Shown piece after piece: positions 1 through 13,737 of a stretch of 64,000 bases of DNA. A program made the translations under genes and the position numbers. Source of the DNA: Syngnathus acus (lineage: Eukaryota; Chordata; Actinopteri; Syngnathiformes; Syngnathidae); the NCBI RefSeq assembly GCF_901709675.1, contig NC_051092.1, positions 2,796,491 to 2,860,490 on the forward strand. Direction: 5' to 3'. Positions within the stretch are counted from its first letter, which is position 1, and each line of letters begins with the position of its first letter. The notes under the pieces were generated by a model that was not told the origin of the DNA, did no database searches, and saw nothing but the letters and a program-made list of their open reading frames with translations.

Positions 1-3000
1 GCTCTAGCTAAAGCCATAAGGTACATACATTTCCTTGGGTAAACTCTGCAACTGCGAGACCAGCTAATGTTTTGATTACAAATGATGTTTACACATCGTG
101 CAGGCTAAATAATCATCATTTTTGTGGAGAAATGCCCGGTTGATATTTTGGTTGCTTTTTCATTTTAATGAACTGAAATTTCTGCTCCTGATCCCACTGC
201 AATATTTTTTTTGGGGTGTAATCGATGAACAATCTTCTGTAAGAGAATTAGCTGCAAACTAGTAAAGCCAGACACCCCAGTGGCTCATTGTACGCCGTGC
301 GGCCGAAAGCCGCTCTTCTTGTCATCCTGACCTTTCTTCCGTTTTAATGAAATCAGACTTGGCTTCAAAATAAACAAGCCTATTTCCCTGCCCTGTTAGC
401 CCGCAGACGCCGGTGACCTATGAACTTAATTTTCTATCCAAACATATATTCATAGGTGGCACCTTCCTCTATCCGTGATGGAAAGTGTCACAGGTGTTGA
501 AGTCTGATTAAAAATATGATAATGTCCGTGTCCTCGCTCACAACTATTTTGACCATGCGGTGACATGAATTGGATTAAATGTAATATGAGGCGTATTTTA
601 TGTGATGCTTTGGCTTGACTTTATAATTCTTACACTGCTGCAATCATTTAACAAGCATTCTTCAGGACGTTGAACGAAACGGTGTTTTATTCCGTCATTG
701 GGAGGCAATGTCGTCAAACATGACCGTTAACATAGAAATCTAAAAACTGCTGCGATCTTCAGTCAACCAAGTAATCAAACGTATGACTTGGAGGTTTTTC
801 ATATTTATGTACTTCTCTCAATTTCGAGTGACATTCTTTCATCTTGGGAATGCGTACCGTATTTTCCGCACTATAAGGCGCACCGGATTATAAGGCGCAC
901 CTTCAATAAATGGCCAATTTTAAAACTTTGTCCATATATAAGGCGCACCGGATTATAAGGCGCACCTTCAATGAATGGCCCATTTTAAAACTTTGTCCAC
1001 ATATAAGATAAATACATTTGTCCCGCGGGCCGGACTTTGGACACGCCTGCTGTAGTGGCTCGATATTGGTCCATATATAAGGCGCACCCAATTATAAGGC
1101 GCACTGTCGGCTTTTGAGAAAATTGGAGGTTTTTAGGTGCGCCTTATAGTGCAGAAAATACGGTATATGCTAACAAACCAGGACTGAGGGAACACCAAAA
1201 ACAGATCCCACCCAAAAATCCAAATTGAACATTAAAACCCGCGGTGTGAACGCAGCCTTAGCGGCACCTGTTTTCCGTCAGTGAGACAAAGAGTATGGAC
1301 CTCTGCACCCCATAGCACCATCCTTACCAGCACCTTGCCCACAAAGGGTTAATTCAATCATGTCAAGGTTCCCTGCGCCGTTCCTCGCCTCTGCCATCAT
1401 ACTTTAGGCCCATTGGAGCATTTCCTCATTGATGGCACCTTTGGCTTCACAATAGAAGCTAATTTGTTAGAATCTTTCACAGGTCAGGGGCTGCTTAAAG
1501 GCGACCAGGGCGCCTCGGCCCCGGCGGAAAAATAGAGCCATCCGAGAGCCGAGGGCAAATTAAATGCCCGCTCGTTTTATGGCCGCGGACATACAAGGCA
1601 TAAATATCCATTTATTTTACTTCATTTCGGTTGGCGGGATCTTGCCATGCCATCCCTGTTAACGTAGGTTAATAGATTGATTCTACTGACATGGCTCATA
1701 ATGAACAGTAAATTGTTTTATCTCTTAAGTCTTATTTGGTCGGCCAGGAAAACATACGAGGTAATATGGCTGTGGCTAAATGGAGCGTATAATAGATCTC
1801 TCCCTAAGGCATAAGGGTAGGTTGATGGCGGGGCTATGATTAATGAAAATAATAATGCTCTTGAAATAGACATTTTTCTCCCTTTTTGGCACTTTTGGCC
1901 CTTCCCACCGATGGTCATACCGATTGCTCATCCGCAACGTGATGGATTCTTAGCATTTTGATTTCTGTCCGTCGGGTTATGTTGCCTGGGAGAGGCTTGA
2001 CTCGACGGTGAACTCAACTCACTTCATATAGCCGTGAGTTCAGCCATGTTGCTGCGATCCAAACTGTGACAAAATATCAATATCATCTAGAGACAATGTC
2101 ACTTTTTGGACGACATTTTTCAGTCTTGCTATCGACACAGACGACCAATGAAAACATTCGCTGCTCTACTTATTGATGCTATTATTTTTATCAAAATGTT
2201 GAGTTAGTCCCACCAAAATCAGGATCTCCAGCCTCCCAAAACCGATCCAAAGAAAAGTTAATTCGGGAGTTTCATCTCCTGATAAAGTTGCTTCTGCACC
2301 TAAATGACATTACACAAAAGCGCCATTGAACAGGCTCCTCCCATTCCGTCATTTAAAGGCACCTCGGCGCCTGATGTCTTCTTTGAACCAAATCAATGAC
2401 TTTTAATTCTGTACTATTGATATGCTTAGATAATGCACCAATTGAACTGTGCTTCTGTAGATGAAGAGTAATTGGGCCCTGACCCTTGTGTGCTTCCCCA
2501 TCACCGCATCACCAACCCCAGTACGAGGAAGAGGCTTGGCGGGCGGGGGGGCTCACTTTGTAGACACTCACTTGTGGCAAGGTGATAAATTACAGTTCTT
2601 AACTACCATTGATTACCCAGTGTTTCTCGAGCTCTGGTGACAACTGTTCAGTCACTCTGAATGGCTTTTAATGGCACATTAGAGAGAAGAAGGTGTACAG
2701 TTTCCCCAACATTGATTCCACTCGCTTGTTGCCTAATAAAGACAAACTGACACGCACTCCTCTTTGGGAATATCCAGCTTCGGATATCCAACCCAATTTT
2801 TATTTTTGCAAAGCAATACATTACGGCTGCGAGTGCACAAATGCTTCCGATGGCCTTGTGCCAAAGTTATATTGTTAGACCTTAACCTTGCGACGTTTTA
2901 AAATGTTGTTTTTGTTATTGTTTATTGTATATTGGGAGACAGGCCGACAGCTTTACTCTGAATTTATACTCTTGGGCTTTCTTAGTAGCAGTTAAAGGTG

Positions 3001-6000
3001 AAGATATTAAAGTTGCAAATAATTGGAGGATGTTGTATGAATGACATTTATAAAGCATGTTAAATCTGAGGAAAGTACATTTTAAGAATACCGTAAATGT
3101 AGACCAATTTCAAAGAAGTAGCTGTAATGCTATCGCCAACTCATGCTAACGCGGTAGTGCAAGTTATATTTCAGTATGTGTGTATGAAAAAAAAACACTT
3201 CCAAGTCATAAATGTAAAACCATTAAATGAAAAGTATGCGGCTAACTGTTCACGTATCCTTAGACCGCTGCGCAAGCTAGTTTATTGCTTGCCATTTATC
3301 AAGTGGAAACCCCGTCCGTCGGGTTTGTCACAAACTGAGGGCTACTAGTTTAAAAAGTCAAACAGAAATTCTGCATTTTGGTCAACAACATGGTAACATG
3401 TTTGCGGTTGTCATAGTAGCAAAAGCTGTATCGTAGCATTGTGCTAAACAGGCTAATTTTACTCAGGTGTGTTGTGATTTTCGATAGTTGGGGTATTTCA
3501 TTTTTGGGGGGAAAAAAAAGCATCATTTTTTTACAAAGTACTTGAAATTCTTTCCATTGTCCAGTCTCTATTTTTAATACAGGCCAAAGTGACCCTGGTT
3601 GTGTATATTTTGATACACAGCTTTCTTTCCGGTCTATTTTTGTTTTTCCTTCAATCACGCTGTGCTTTTGTCTGCGAGCGCTGTGCAAATGCAGGTGTCC
3701 GACACTTAAGTATCACACACCGACGCCACACCGCCCGCCCCGAAACAAATGAAGCGGCGAAGCCTGTCGCCGGGGTCCTATTTTAACCGCGGGAGTGCAA
3801 TAAGCGGAGCAAAGCTGTGGAGTTGAGCTTACAGAGCGTGTGGGGCTTTGCGCCGCGCACCTGCTCTTTTGGATCTTTTTGATTTATGTACGCACTCGAA
3901 GCACCAAATGCACATTGGGTTCAGGTGAATATAGATCAAACACTGTCAGACACTCGCCGCATAACTCACACCATTGCTTTAAGTGCACATGCATGAAGTT
4001 TGGTTGAAAAGTTGATGAGTAATAACAGATGAAAAATAAACCCAAACATTTGCCAGTTATCTAGTTTGGTAGATTTCTTTTTCCACAGGGCGCATATTGC
4101 CTGATATTTGTAAAAGAATATTGGGGGGGAAGAAGGAGCCACGGGAAAAATTAAAAAAATAATAAAATACTGTGAGAAAAATGTTTAAACTTCGAATAAT
4201 GTGATGAGAATGTATTGTATAATAAAGGTCAAGAGAGACAGCGACAGCCCACTTCGGACCGTTTGGGGAATTTTAACTTTCCCTCGTTGAAAATGACTGC
4301 GTTATTTTATCCTCTTAATGTTATGACATCATTCTCCAGAGCGCCAGGCTGTGCAAAGGCCCTCTTGGAAAAGGCTGGGGTTGTTCTGATGAAGTAATCC
4401 ACTTTTTGCAGAATCACATCAACACATCATTTTTGCGTCTATCATGAGAAACGCTTAAATGCCATGTAAATGTCTTCACACTATTTTATTTTATTTTTAA
4501 GCCTCAGCTTCCTTTTTTTTTTTTTTTTTAAATCCAGAGCTGCGTCTTTAACAATATTCTAATGAACATTATCAACTCCAACTCATGTTTTTTTTGGTGT
4601 TCTCCTGGAAGATTCAGCGCTCTTCCGTAATTCCGTAACATGAGGCGCACATGAGGCAAACGTAATAAGCTTATCTCTTTTTTTATATAAATATATCCAC
4701 AGCTGAAATCCATGCGCGAGAGCTTATTGACCTAACGGGCGTGACGGGTTGTGACTTCCTGTTGGGCTTGTGAAGTTTCAAGATCCCCCGGGATGACCAC
4801 GTCCCGAGCTTGAGCGAAGGAAAACAAGACGGGCCATCCTTGAGTTATTAGTCATTAAGGGATCAACAGGAGTTTACAGGAAATGATCCGCCTTGCTGTT
4901 GGAATCAAGCCACAGAGATTTCATTGAAATTACAGCGTAGCGTCATCCGTCCAATTACAAGAATGCTGTTTTGTTTCGGGAGCAATAAAGAAGTTTTACG
5001 GCACAAATACACCACCCCCCAAAAAAAAATCCGTCACGTTTTGTGTGCACGTTTTATGTAAAAATGACTTTTTTTGTGACGTGCTGATGACCCATAAACA
5101 ATTTTTAGGTCGTTAAACTTAAGACAAAGTTCCAAATATGTGTCTGATTCATCACAATTTATTTTATCAGTTTCAGTCAAATTATTTTAGGAATTGTTCT
5201 GCTTTTTGACGCTAAAAATTCAACCAAAATGACCCTAAAAAAAAACTTTTCTTCGTTTTTATTGACGGTTTATTTTAACAGTACACGTGAGAGATGTCCT
5301 CATCACTGTCCACCTGTAGATATAAATTCAATTTTTTTTTTTTATCAATTCTTTCCATTTGTCGTTGACAAGTGCCCACCAAAAACAAGCCTCCCGTTTT
5401 TGACGTCGACTCAACTTGTCAGTCGCAAGCAAAGCAAACACTGCTGATTGTGTTTGAATAGCCACGGAAAGCATTTTTGACATTTCTGTCAGCTTGTGAC
5501 CCACTCCTCATCCAGCTTGACCCAGTCCGTCAACAAAATGTCACCGGAGACAAATGAAAAAACAAAAGCAATGAGCCCTCATTTGAATGAGCATAATATC
5601 ATAATAGCGACAGGTTGAGGAGTCCAAAAGATGCCGTTGGAGCCAACGCCATTGTGCCTGAACCTGATGTCAAAATGCCACGAGACGCTTCCCCCCCTCC
5701 CGCCTCGGAGGTCGGGGCTTTTGCCCCTGCCCCGGGCACCGGGGCCGCGCTTAACTCTAGAGTGGGCCTGGCACTTCTGTCAACTCGGCATCATGTGAAA
5801 GTGCAGAGTTGAAGCGGTGGAACAGGGTTAAACTGATTAGTAATGCACTTGTGTTCCTCGGGTCACATTCTGAAGAACAAAAAGTCATATTAAAGGATCT
5901 TTTTGTTTCTGCGTGGCTTGCCTAATGCCGCGCTTCTCCTGACGTACAAAAGTCACTGACGGATAGCTGCCATTTTTCCTTTTCACTTTTTTTTTCTTTT

Positions 6001-9000
6001 TTTAACCGCGCTCTCTTTGTGGATCTCCCAAATCCCCCCGCAGCCTGAGCCCAGCCTTGTCATTCTTAACCCGCCCTGTCAATACATGAACTCCTCTATT
6101 CCTTTTAATTCTCACTTTGTTGGCTTTCACTCAAACTTGTGCTCTGCCTCTCCGTTTCCTTCTCACTTTCACCCACACTCGTCCCTGGGAAATGTGGATC
6201 TTTTCCTGACAAGTTCCTCGTGAAGCAAATCCTCCGGAGATCATCGGCAGAGCTCTGCCAAAAAAAAAAAAAAAATGTGTGGGAATGTCTGGATGGGAAG
6301 GGAAAAACAGGGGGACTTTTAATTGTTTTTCTATTTTTCCATTCTTCCTCTCCTGGAATTAAACAGAAATGGTTGTTTTTTTAATTTTTCCCACAGTAAG
6401 TGAGATTACATACTGTTGGAAGTTTTGAAAATGTTCTCCATATGCTACAAATTACGCATCCCAATTTCACGTTGTGTGATACAAATCAAACTACTTTTTT
6501 TTTTTTTTTATGTACTCATGATTACACAGCGGCTAACCTGCCTGCATGCAGCTGGAACAACAAGTGCTCTGGCCCGACATTAATTAAGAGCTCCCTCGCT
6601 TTTCCCAACCGGGACGCTGAGGTCGAGAGTTAAAAAGTGCTGCCGGAGGTTCATGCCGTTTGGAATTGGACAAAAATCATTTTACTGGTTTTATTATTCA
6701 TCATAGCACTGTGCCTGTTTTATCTCTGTTGACTTAGCAGTCTTTTTATAATCTTTTTGGCTGTGCCATACTAACTTACAGTATTAGCGGAATAATATTG
6801 ACCACCCCCCTCGCCTTGACTTTTTTTTAAGTCCACTTTGAAAGAGTTTACGTGTCAGTCGCCGTCCTTGCACAGTGATGGACATGAAAGGGCGTCCATT
6901 GTTTCCACACAATGAGCCTCCTTCTTAATGCAGATAAGCATAACAAAGTAAAAGTGGGGGGCCGTCAAACATCTAAAACTCGGAGTGTCCGGCTTGGATT
7001 ATTTACATATTAGCCCTTCTCATGAAAGGCTGTGCTGAATAAATAAGACGTATCAACTTTGTGCTGAAAATTATTCTCATTAACAGCAGCTACTTTGGAC
7101 TATTATGCTAGGGTGGCAAATAATCGGGGCGATTACGTGTTCATAAATCACCTGAAAATCAGGGAGAGCACACTTTGGCTCATTTAGTAACTTTATTGTC
7201 TTTGCATTGCAATTGCCGTGATTGCCACGTCTATTACTGCATCACATCAGGGGGCTGATTGCCCACATTTATTCTAAAGATAACAACTGGCTGATGTAAA
7301 CAAAGCCCGGGAGGACGTTTGAAGCCAAGGTGGAGAAGCCTCGGCCGGGGCGGAAGGTTCCGACGAGAGGTCCGGTAGCTAGCGGCGGGCCGAGGAGGTC
7401 TTAACTAGTGCCTGCGACTTGAATGGCGGCTCCACAGGAAGCGGGCCCGCTGGTTTGTTTAGCTGGATGTGATTTCGAGCGGCGAAAAGGGAGGGGGGGG
7501 GGGTTGGCCCCACACATAGGAAACACAATGGGGCATACTTTCTGAACACGGCTATTAGGCAATAATGATGTGGCTCGGGTCCAAGCCGTTGGCTCTCCGT
7601 CCGTGTGTGCGTAGATTAAAATATGCCCCTCCTTGTATTAATCAAATAGTGGCCTCCGTGTGAGGGCGACGCATGAGTGGCTGCTCCTGGAGCAGGAGAG
7701 GAAAGGCCACTTCCTCACATTTTTCACCCTGTGACTGTGACACATAGCTTCCAAAGTCAAACGCTATTGATACGTTTGAAATATTTTGTGTCATGGGTTT
7801 GTTTTCTTATTTATTTCCTTGGATTGTTTTGCCTTCTGTTTGAAGTATTATTGCCCATACGGCGTAGCAATAGGCAAGTAGGCAAGCTCAGTTTTCGCCA
7901 TTCTCACTTGTTTTTTTATTTGATTGATTTATAGTTATGATTTTAGATTTGTTGTACACACAATATATTCATAGGGTAATGCTTTTTAAACAAATATTTA
8001 CCAAAAAATGTTTACGTTACCAGTGCGTTCGCTTAGGTTAGCAATGGACTACAATACGGCGTTTATTTTATATTCATGGCCCGCAAGTGTTTGTCATTAT
8101 CGTCTTACATCAACTTTATATTTGTTGTAATTACGACTTTACTGCTGCGTTAGTTAGCAGGCAAAGGCGGATTCTGACTTGCATGCTAATTTCGGTTGCG
8201 ACGCCGCTTTGAAAACGTGTCATCGCTGGCTACAGGGAAATACAATTCTCCAAACATCACTTACATCCAAAAATAAATTTTTACATGGCTAATGTAACTA
8301 GCTAGCATGTAGCCAATACCAACTAGCAATAGCATACGGCGCTCTTTCTCTTCCCTCCCCATTCCTTTCAATGTCTTCAAAGTATCTGTACTTTTAATTT
8401 TATTGTACAGCTTTTAACTCCTCTTACTACTTGTGTGTATGTGGCTCTTTTCATTTGTACCAAACCCTCGATACATAGTAATTTCTCAGGATGACCACTC
8501 TTAACCCAACTTTCACCGTAATAACGTCCCTCGTGTGCCGTCCTACAAACAGTGGAATAAATGCGCTATTAACATATTGAGCAAACAGAGCGCAACCCTC
8601 CCCAAAAAAATCAACTACAAAGACACCCAGGAGTATCCCATTGCAGGAAATAGCTCGTCTCATTTTCTCTGTAACCGATTCCAGGAAAGGAGCTACATGA
8701 GAGAAAGAAGTCAAGCGGTGGGATTTAGACCACTGAACAAGATAGATTCTTCCAAATTCTAATTGGACAACAGTTGATTTAATTGGGATCCATTTGGCTG
8801 ACAAAAGAAAGGGAGAGTAGCGGGCCGGCGAGGAGCGCCTCGAGGGGCCCGGGGCGAACACCGAGCGGCTCCGCTCAGCGCTCGGGGACGGATCACTTCC
8901 AAGGCGAACCGTGGGAGCTGGAAGGATGCTCGGCGAATTGGAGGGGAGGGCCGCGGAATTCGCCATGAAGTGAAGCGCTTTCACTAGAGAGGCATCTTTA

Positions 9001-9250
9001 TTTGGAGAAGGGGGCCCCATTTTAAACCCAAAACTTCCACTCGGCTCCGTAATGTGTAACGTGACTCCGACTCGGAGATGAGTGGATATGGTTCAGCGGG
9101 ACTTGTAAACGGACCGCCGTTAGCGTGACCCGAACAAATTGACGGAATCACAGAATAGAAAGAACAGAGGAGAAGATAATGTTTGACTAATTGATTCTAA
9201 CACAATCTCTATGTACAAAAAAAGTCTCAAGTGATATTTTAACATCCTGA
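1..9250. other. gene desert segment, no gene seen
   Basis: No coding region, RNA gene or conserved protein motif found. It holds the MITE at 857-1163, homopolymer runs (poly-T near 4513, 5333 and 6488; poly-A at 6261; poly-G at 7495), a GC-rich patch at 7290-7450 and another at 8815-8965. The stretch 1490-1640 has the mixed composition of a regulatory element, but nothing specific identifies it. Confidence 0.6.
857..1163. mobile_element. TIR-bearing MITE with internal 65-base repeats
   Basis: The left end 857-884 and right end 1136-1163 are inverted copies over 28 bases with one mismatch (CCGTATTTTC then C or T, GCACTATAAGGCGCACC). TA flanks both ends (855-856 and 1164-1165), fitting a TA target duplication as in Tc1/mariner-related MITEs. 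Inside, a 65-base unit starting ATAAGGCGCACC repeats from 873, 938 and, decayed, 1003. No transposase frame. From memory, this TATAAGGCGCACC family is widespread in fish genomes; superfamily is inferred from the TA only. Confidence 0.8.
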
Positions 9251-9258
9251 GGGGCTAG

Positions 9259-9300
9259 CCATCCATTTTCTAGACCGCTCATCCTTATTTGGGGTTGAAG
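9259..9300. repeat. fragment of tRNA-head/tail interspersed repeat family
   Basis: CCATCCATTTTCTAGACCGCT followed by CATCCT resembles the CATC-rich end of the interspersed family also found at 48597. A short decayed remnant. Confidence 0.4.
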
Positions 9301-9400
9301 ATGAGCCCCGTGTTTTATTTATTTATTTATTTTGGGGTTATTTTGGGTTGAAGATGAGCCCCATCCTTTCCATGTTTATTTATTTATTTATTTTTTAGGA
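9291..9400. repeat. two-copy tandem duplication (unit about 54 bases)
   Basis: GGGGTTGAAGATGAGCCCC starts at 9291 and a near copy at 9345; each is followed by a (TTTA)n run. A local duplication, probably by slippage between the ATTT runs. Confidence 0.7.
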
Positions 9401-10857
9401 TTTAATCATTTTAATATATTTTTAATATATTTTTTTCCAACCTTGTGTGTAAGTTTGATCACGTTAAAAAAAAAATTGGCTACAAATTGGTATCTGTGAA
9501 GCCTGCCTTACAGTTTACGTCAAACTTATTAGTCATGTTTGAAGGTCAGATCGTAATTACGTCGTAGCGGGGGCCCCCTCCCCTGGATATGATCGGGCCC
9601 TCACCAGAGGTTTTTTGTTTGGCCATCGAGATCACAAAGCCTCGCCTCTCGTGTGCTGGCTTGTCTGCAGATGAAAAATATAGTCAGCGGTGCATTGCAG
9701 CGAGGGGGGAACGCAGGTGCTGGAGTGTTTTTACTGCCTCTGCAGAGAGGAAGGGTAGGAGAGCGAGGTCACATGACCTGAAGGGGGTTCAGAGGTAGGG
9801 GCCAGACCTTCACAAGGGTGCTCCGGGGGATACAGCCACTGCTTATCTCTTCCTCCACTTTTACTTCTTTTTTATCCTCTTCCACAGTACTGCTTTCATT
9901 TCCCCTTCCTCTCACTTCAGCGGGACGAGTACCCCTCCATTATTTCCGACCAGACGCAAGCCATTGTTATATTTGCTGACGTGCATTTTTTTCCGAAGGC
10001 TGGAAACAGTCTTTTTTTTTTTTCCCCTCTCTCTCTTTTTTTTTGTACAAATATCCGAAGTGATTGTAAGTGAGTTGATGCACTGTCGAATTAGTACGTT
10101 TAACGAGCCGCGATCAATGCGAAGCAAACTGACTCAAGGCAGAATATTTTCTTTTGCCGGCACCGTTACAGTGGCGACTGTGGGTCGGCTTTTAATCCGC
10201 ACACATGGTGTGTCGGGCTTGCCCTCACCTTGCCCGGCACTTAAAGAAGCAATCTCTCACAAAGTCCCCCCCACACAAAAACCCACGTGAATGTGCGCGG
10301 CGCTGATGGAGAATGGGCCCATTCCCGATGTAAATGAAGAGATGCATATCGGGGTTAATCCATTGCTTTGTAGTCACAGCCATACCCAAAGTCTGTCTAA
10401 TTTCCCCTCACACTCCCTTTTGCAGCCAGGAGTGTATCGATCGGGAGTAATTGAAGTGTACTTGATAATCCGTGAGGCAATGGGGTGAGGGGGGGGGGGA
10501 CCCTCAACTCTCACATCGATGCGCAGAGAATGGGGCTCAGAGGTTGTGTGTGTGTTTTGAGTGTAGGGTGAAAAGGGGGAGGCAGCGCTCTAATGTATGG
10601 GCGGGTAAGGCAACACCCCCCCTCGCGGCTTCTTCTCAGCTGATTAAACTCATTGAGGAGCAGACAAGTGGAACAAATAGATATAAAGGTTTTGCCTGGC
10701 AGCTTACAGCCGTCGCCATTTCTTCATTGAAACGGCGAGCCAGCGCATCTACATGCTGAGTTGTGTGCTAATATTTAGCCAGCGCCGGCCGGGGTGCGCT
10801 TTCTACAACACAACCGGGCACCGGGTGGCAACGCATGGTTTTGTTGGAATGGCGGTT

Positions 10858-10940
10858 AGCGGTGTGGCTAGTGGTTAGCATGTCTGCCTTGAGATTACTG
10901 GTGTCAATCTACTCTTGTGTGAGGATGTTCCCCCTCATAC
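10858..10940 (+). repeat. decayed head of tRNA-like interspersed repeat
   Basis: GTGTGGCTAGTGGTTAGCAT followed by GTCTGCCTTGAGATTACTGG resembles the A-box-containing head (GTGGCCGAGTGGTTAGC) of a common teleost repeat. It lacks an intact B box, so it is not a tRNA gene. Confidence 0.5.
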
Positions 10941-13026
10941 TTGATTTATTTTTTTGTGGCCTCTCTGGCTTCTTTGTTTAGGGGAAGACCTTAAATTGTC
11001 CGTGTTTTTTTGTCTCTCTGTCAACCAGACGGTGGGGCACCCCACCTTTTGCCCCACCTCACCTACGTCAAGTGGTTTATAGTACAGCACGGTTACTTAT
11101 TGAGTATTGCCATCACAAGAAACTTATTTAAAGTGCTTTATCAAATATTTATTTTATATTCATGTGATACAACTGTTTTCATTAAGCCAAATGATGACTG
11201 TAATTTTACAAACGACTGCAATTTGAAAAAAGTGTGACTCATGCAAAAAAATGTCTCAGACTACAAACCCAACGCAGGAAAATGGCAGTAACAAGTTGTC
11301 TTTTAAACATGAAGTGCAGTTGCGACCCCTCACTTGTACAACTGCCATGCAGAGGAAGGCGGGGGTGGTGGGGGGGAGAGGGGTGCAGAAAAAAAGAAGA
11401 AATAACCATAACTCCTTGCGCCGCCAACCTGCCCTGCGTGACCCCTTTTTTAAGTGGCCAGCGGGTAATTGCTGAGGCGGCGTTCCCCCCATCAGCCTTA
11501 CAAGTCTGCGTGCGTGTGTTCCTTACGTGTCATCTCTATTTATTATATTCCGCACGCCGCCCGGACCCCGGTAATCAATTTCACAAGGATACAAGGCTGA
11601 TATCGGGCCGCCGTGCACATTATGAGGCCAGCCCTCCCCTTATCAAGTGCAGAATTGCCGGCTAGAGGTCACCGGCAGATAAACAGGGATGTACCACAAC
11701 CCCCCCCCCACTCTCACCCCTACCTCGCTCACCTGCCCCCTCCTCGGGTGAGCACAAAGGTTGGAAGGTGACGGCGCTACGAGGGGAGGGGGGCCCACGT
11801 GGAACAAAACACCCGGCCGGCGAGGGCTAGCTTGTTACGGACGACCTTCACAATTTCATCACCGTCGCCTCTCGATGATTCGGAAGCACCCGTCTGGTCT
11901 CTCTCTTGAGTCAGCGTTTGTGTGCACATGTGCGGTGTCGGGGTTGGGGGGGGGGGGTTGCCGACACCCTGGCGTTGATTATCTCCAAGCTCTCTTTGCG
12001 GACCTTTATAGACCAACCACAAGTCCATCAATCATTTTCTCACCGCAGCACGGCTAATATTATCACAATTGTGCACTGGAAAACACAAGCAGGCTTTTTG
12101 ACTGATGCGCCAGAAATGACGCTTTTTATCTAGCGATGGCCGGAGACCGTTTGTGAAAACCCGATATAACATATTGTGTTTACGTCGCTGAAAATAATCA
12201 TACCACTTCCACAGATTTTTTTTATTCCCGTCACCGGCTGTCCTTCAAAACAAAGTAAAAAAAAAAGTTTCTTGTGCCGTAAGGCCATCTTATTCTTTTA
12301 ATCTGTTTTTATGGGAAAATAAAATTTTATTGCAGTCTCATATTTCAAATGATCAAGTTTATTTTCTTTTTATTTGTATAATTTCCCTTGTGTGAACAGT
12401 AAAATGTTTTGGGTGTAAATTACAACATCATTGTCAGTTAATTCCAACTTTTTTTGTGTAGTTTTGTCGTATTACATTTTCTCAATTCCTTGTATTAGCG
12501 TAACATAGTACATTTTACCTTCACTGTTTTAAGTTTATTCTAGTAAAATATTGTTTTCTTTTTTTTTTTACAACTTTCCATACATTTGCATGATTTCTGC
12601 ATGCAAATATTACAATATATGAAAACTTTCTTGCTCATTATTAATTTTTTTAATCATTGCAGTGTTACTCTCATTTCCATTTTTGGACTTTCCCAAAAAT
12701 GATCCATTTTATTCCTGTGTTGTTTTTATTTCCGATAACTAAATATCGCCGCCCTCCCGTTGATTTATTCTTCTTCAAAAATATCAACTTTGTGACTTTC
12801 TTTTCATTTTTAATCCTAATTTCCTTTCACATATTGCGATTGTATGTGATTCATGGATCATCAGTCCTACTCGATTGTTTCTTTTGGGTGTGGCCCTTGT
12901 ACTCCTTCCCAATCAGGCAGCCCTGAGAGCGTATGTTTAAACATGTTTGCGGCATGTCTACGTGTTTATGGAGCTCATTTGTGGTCAGCGGACACGGCAG
13001 AAATGTCATGTGCTTGCATCAGCCTT

Positions 13027-13061
13027 AGTAAACATTAATTACGACTCCATCTTTGTTTACT
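13027..13061. promoter_or_regulatory. inverted forkhead sites flanking a homeodomain site
   Basis: AGTAAACA (13027-13034) is immediately followed by TTAATTA (13035-13041), and TGTTTACT, the exact reverse complement of the first site, lies at 13054-13061. The pattern suits a developmental enhancer core. The neighbourhood 13010-13215 is of mixed composition without repeats. Confidence 0.3.
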
Positions 13062-13717
13062 TTTTCTCGCTGGCCCGCGCCGGCAGCTGTGCATATTTGC
13101 CCAGAGGATTGGCTGGCCGTGTCACTATATTTTGGCCATATTCCCGTATTGCGGACTGCGCGGCCTATTAGTATTTGAGGAAAGCTCAATGCTATTAATG
13201 GCTAAAATAGGTCAGCGTTGGTGGCGGAAATGATGCGGTGAAATCGAGCAATCTGCCTTTTGTTGTCGACATGCGTCCGGTTGGCCCGACCTGCCCCGCC
13301 CCCACGACCGCGCACCTGACCTTGTGCAGCCTTCCAAAGATTTGATGAGTGTTTTTTTTTTTTTTTACCCTCCTTCCCCCACCGGCACAACACCCCTGAC
13401 ATCCCTCGGCATGTGCGTCGCACATCCGCTCTGTCATTAAACCTTCCGACCGTGGCTTACGGATGCAACCATATGGTGCAGCTAGCCGAGTGTTGCGAGC
13501 GAGGCTTTGCCGTGCTCATAATCTGATGAATCTTTCTGGGAAATGAGGTTTTCTATGATGACATCACAACCAATCGTCTGTGCTACAATCTGCCCTCCCG
13601 CCCCCCACGTTGTGTTGAATTTTGAGTAAATACTTTATATACAGCTGGGGATATTTTTCAGAGCTCTTTAAATAAAGTCGACTTGGGTTTTTCAGTTATA
13701 TAATATATACGATAAGT

Positions 13718-13737
13718 CGGAACACTAGGGGGCACTG
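13718..13737 (+). promoter_or_regulatory. CTCF-like motif
   Basis: ACACTAGGGGGCACTG matches 14 of 16 positions of the CTCF core as I know it (CCACYAGRGGGCGCTR). A weaker relative, TCAGTAGATGGC, lies in the same orientation at 13757-13768. Motif evidence only. Confidence 0.4.

Noticed and set aside
8451-9020. 189-codon minus-strand open frame
   Set aside because: No recognisable domain, Ser/Pro-rich only where the DNA is GC-rich, no splice or promoter context. Likely chance in a CpG-rich patch.
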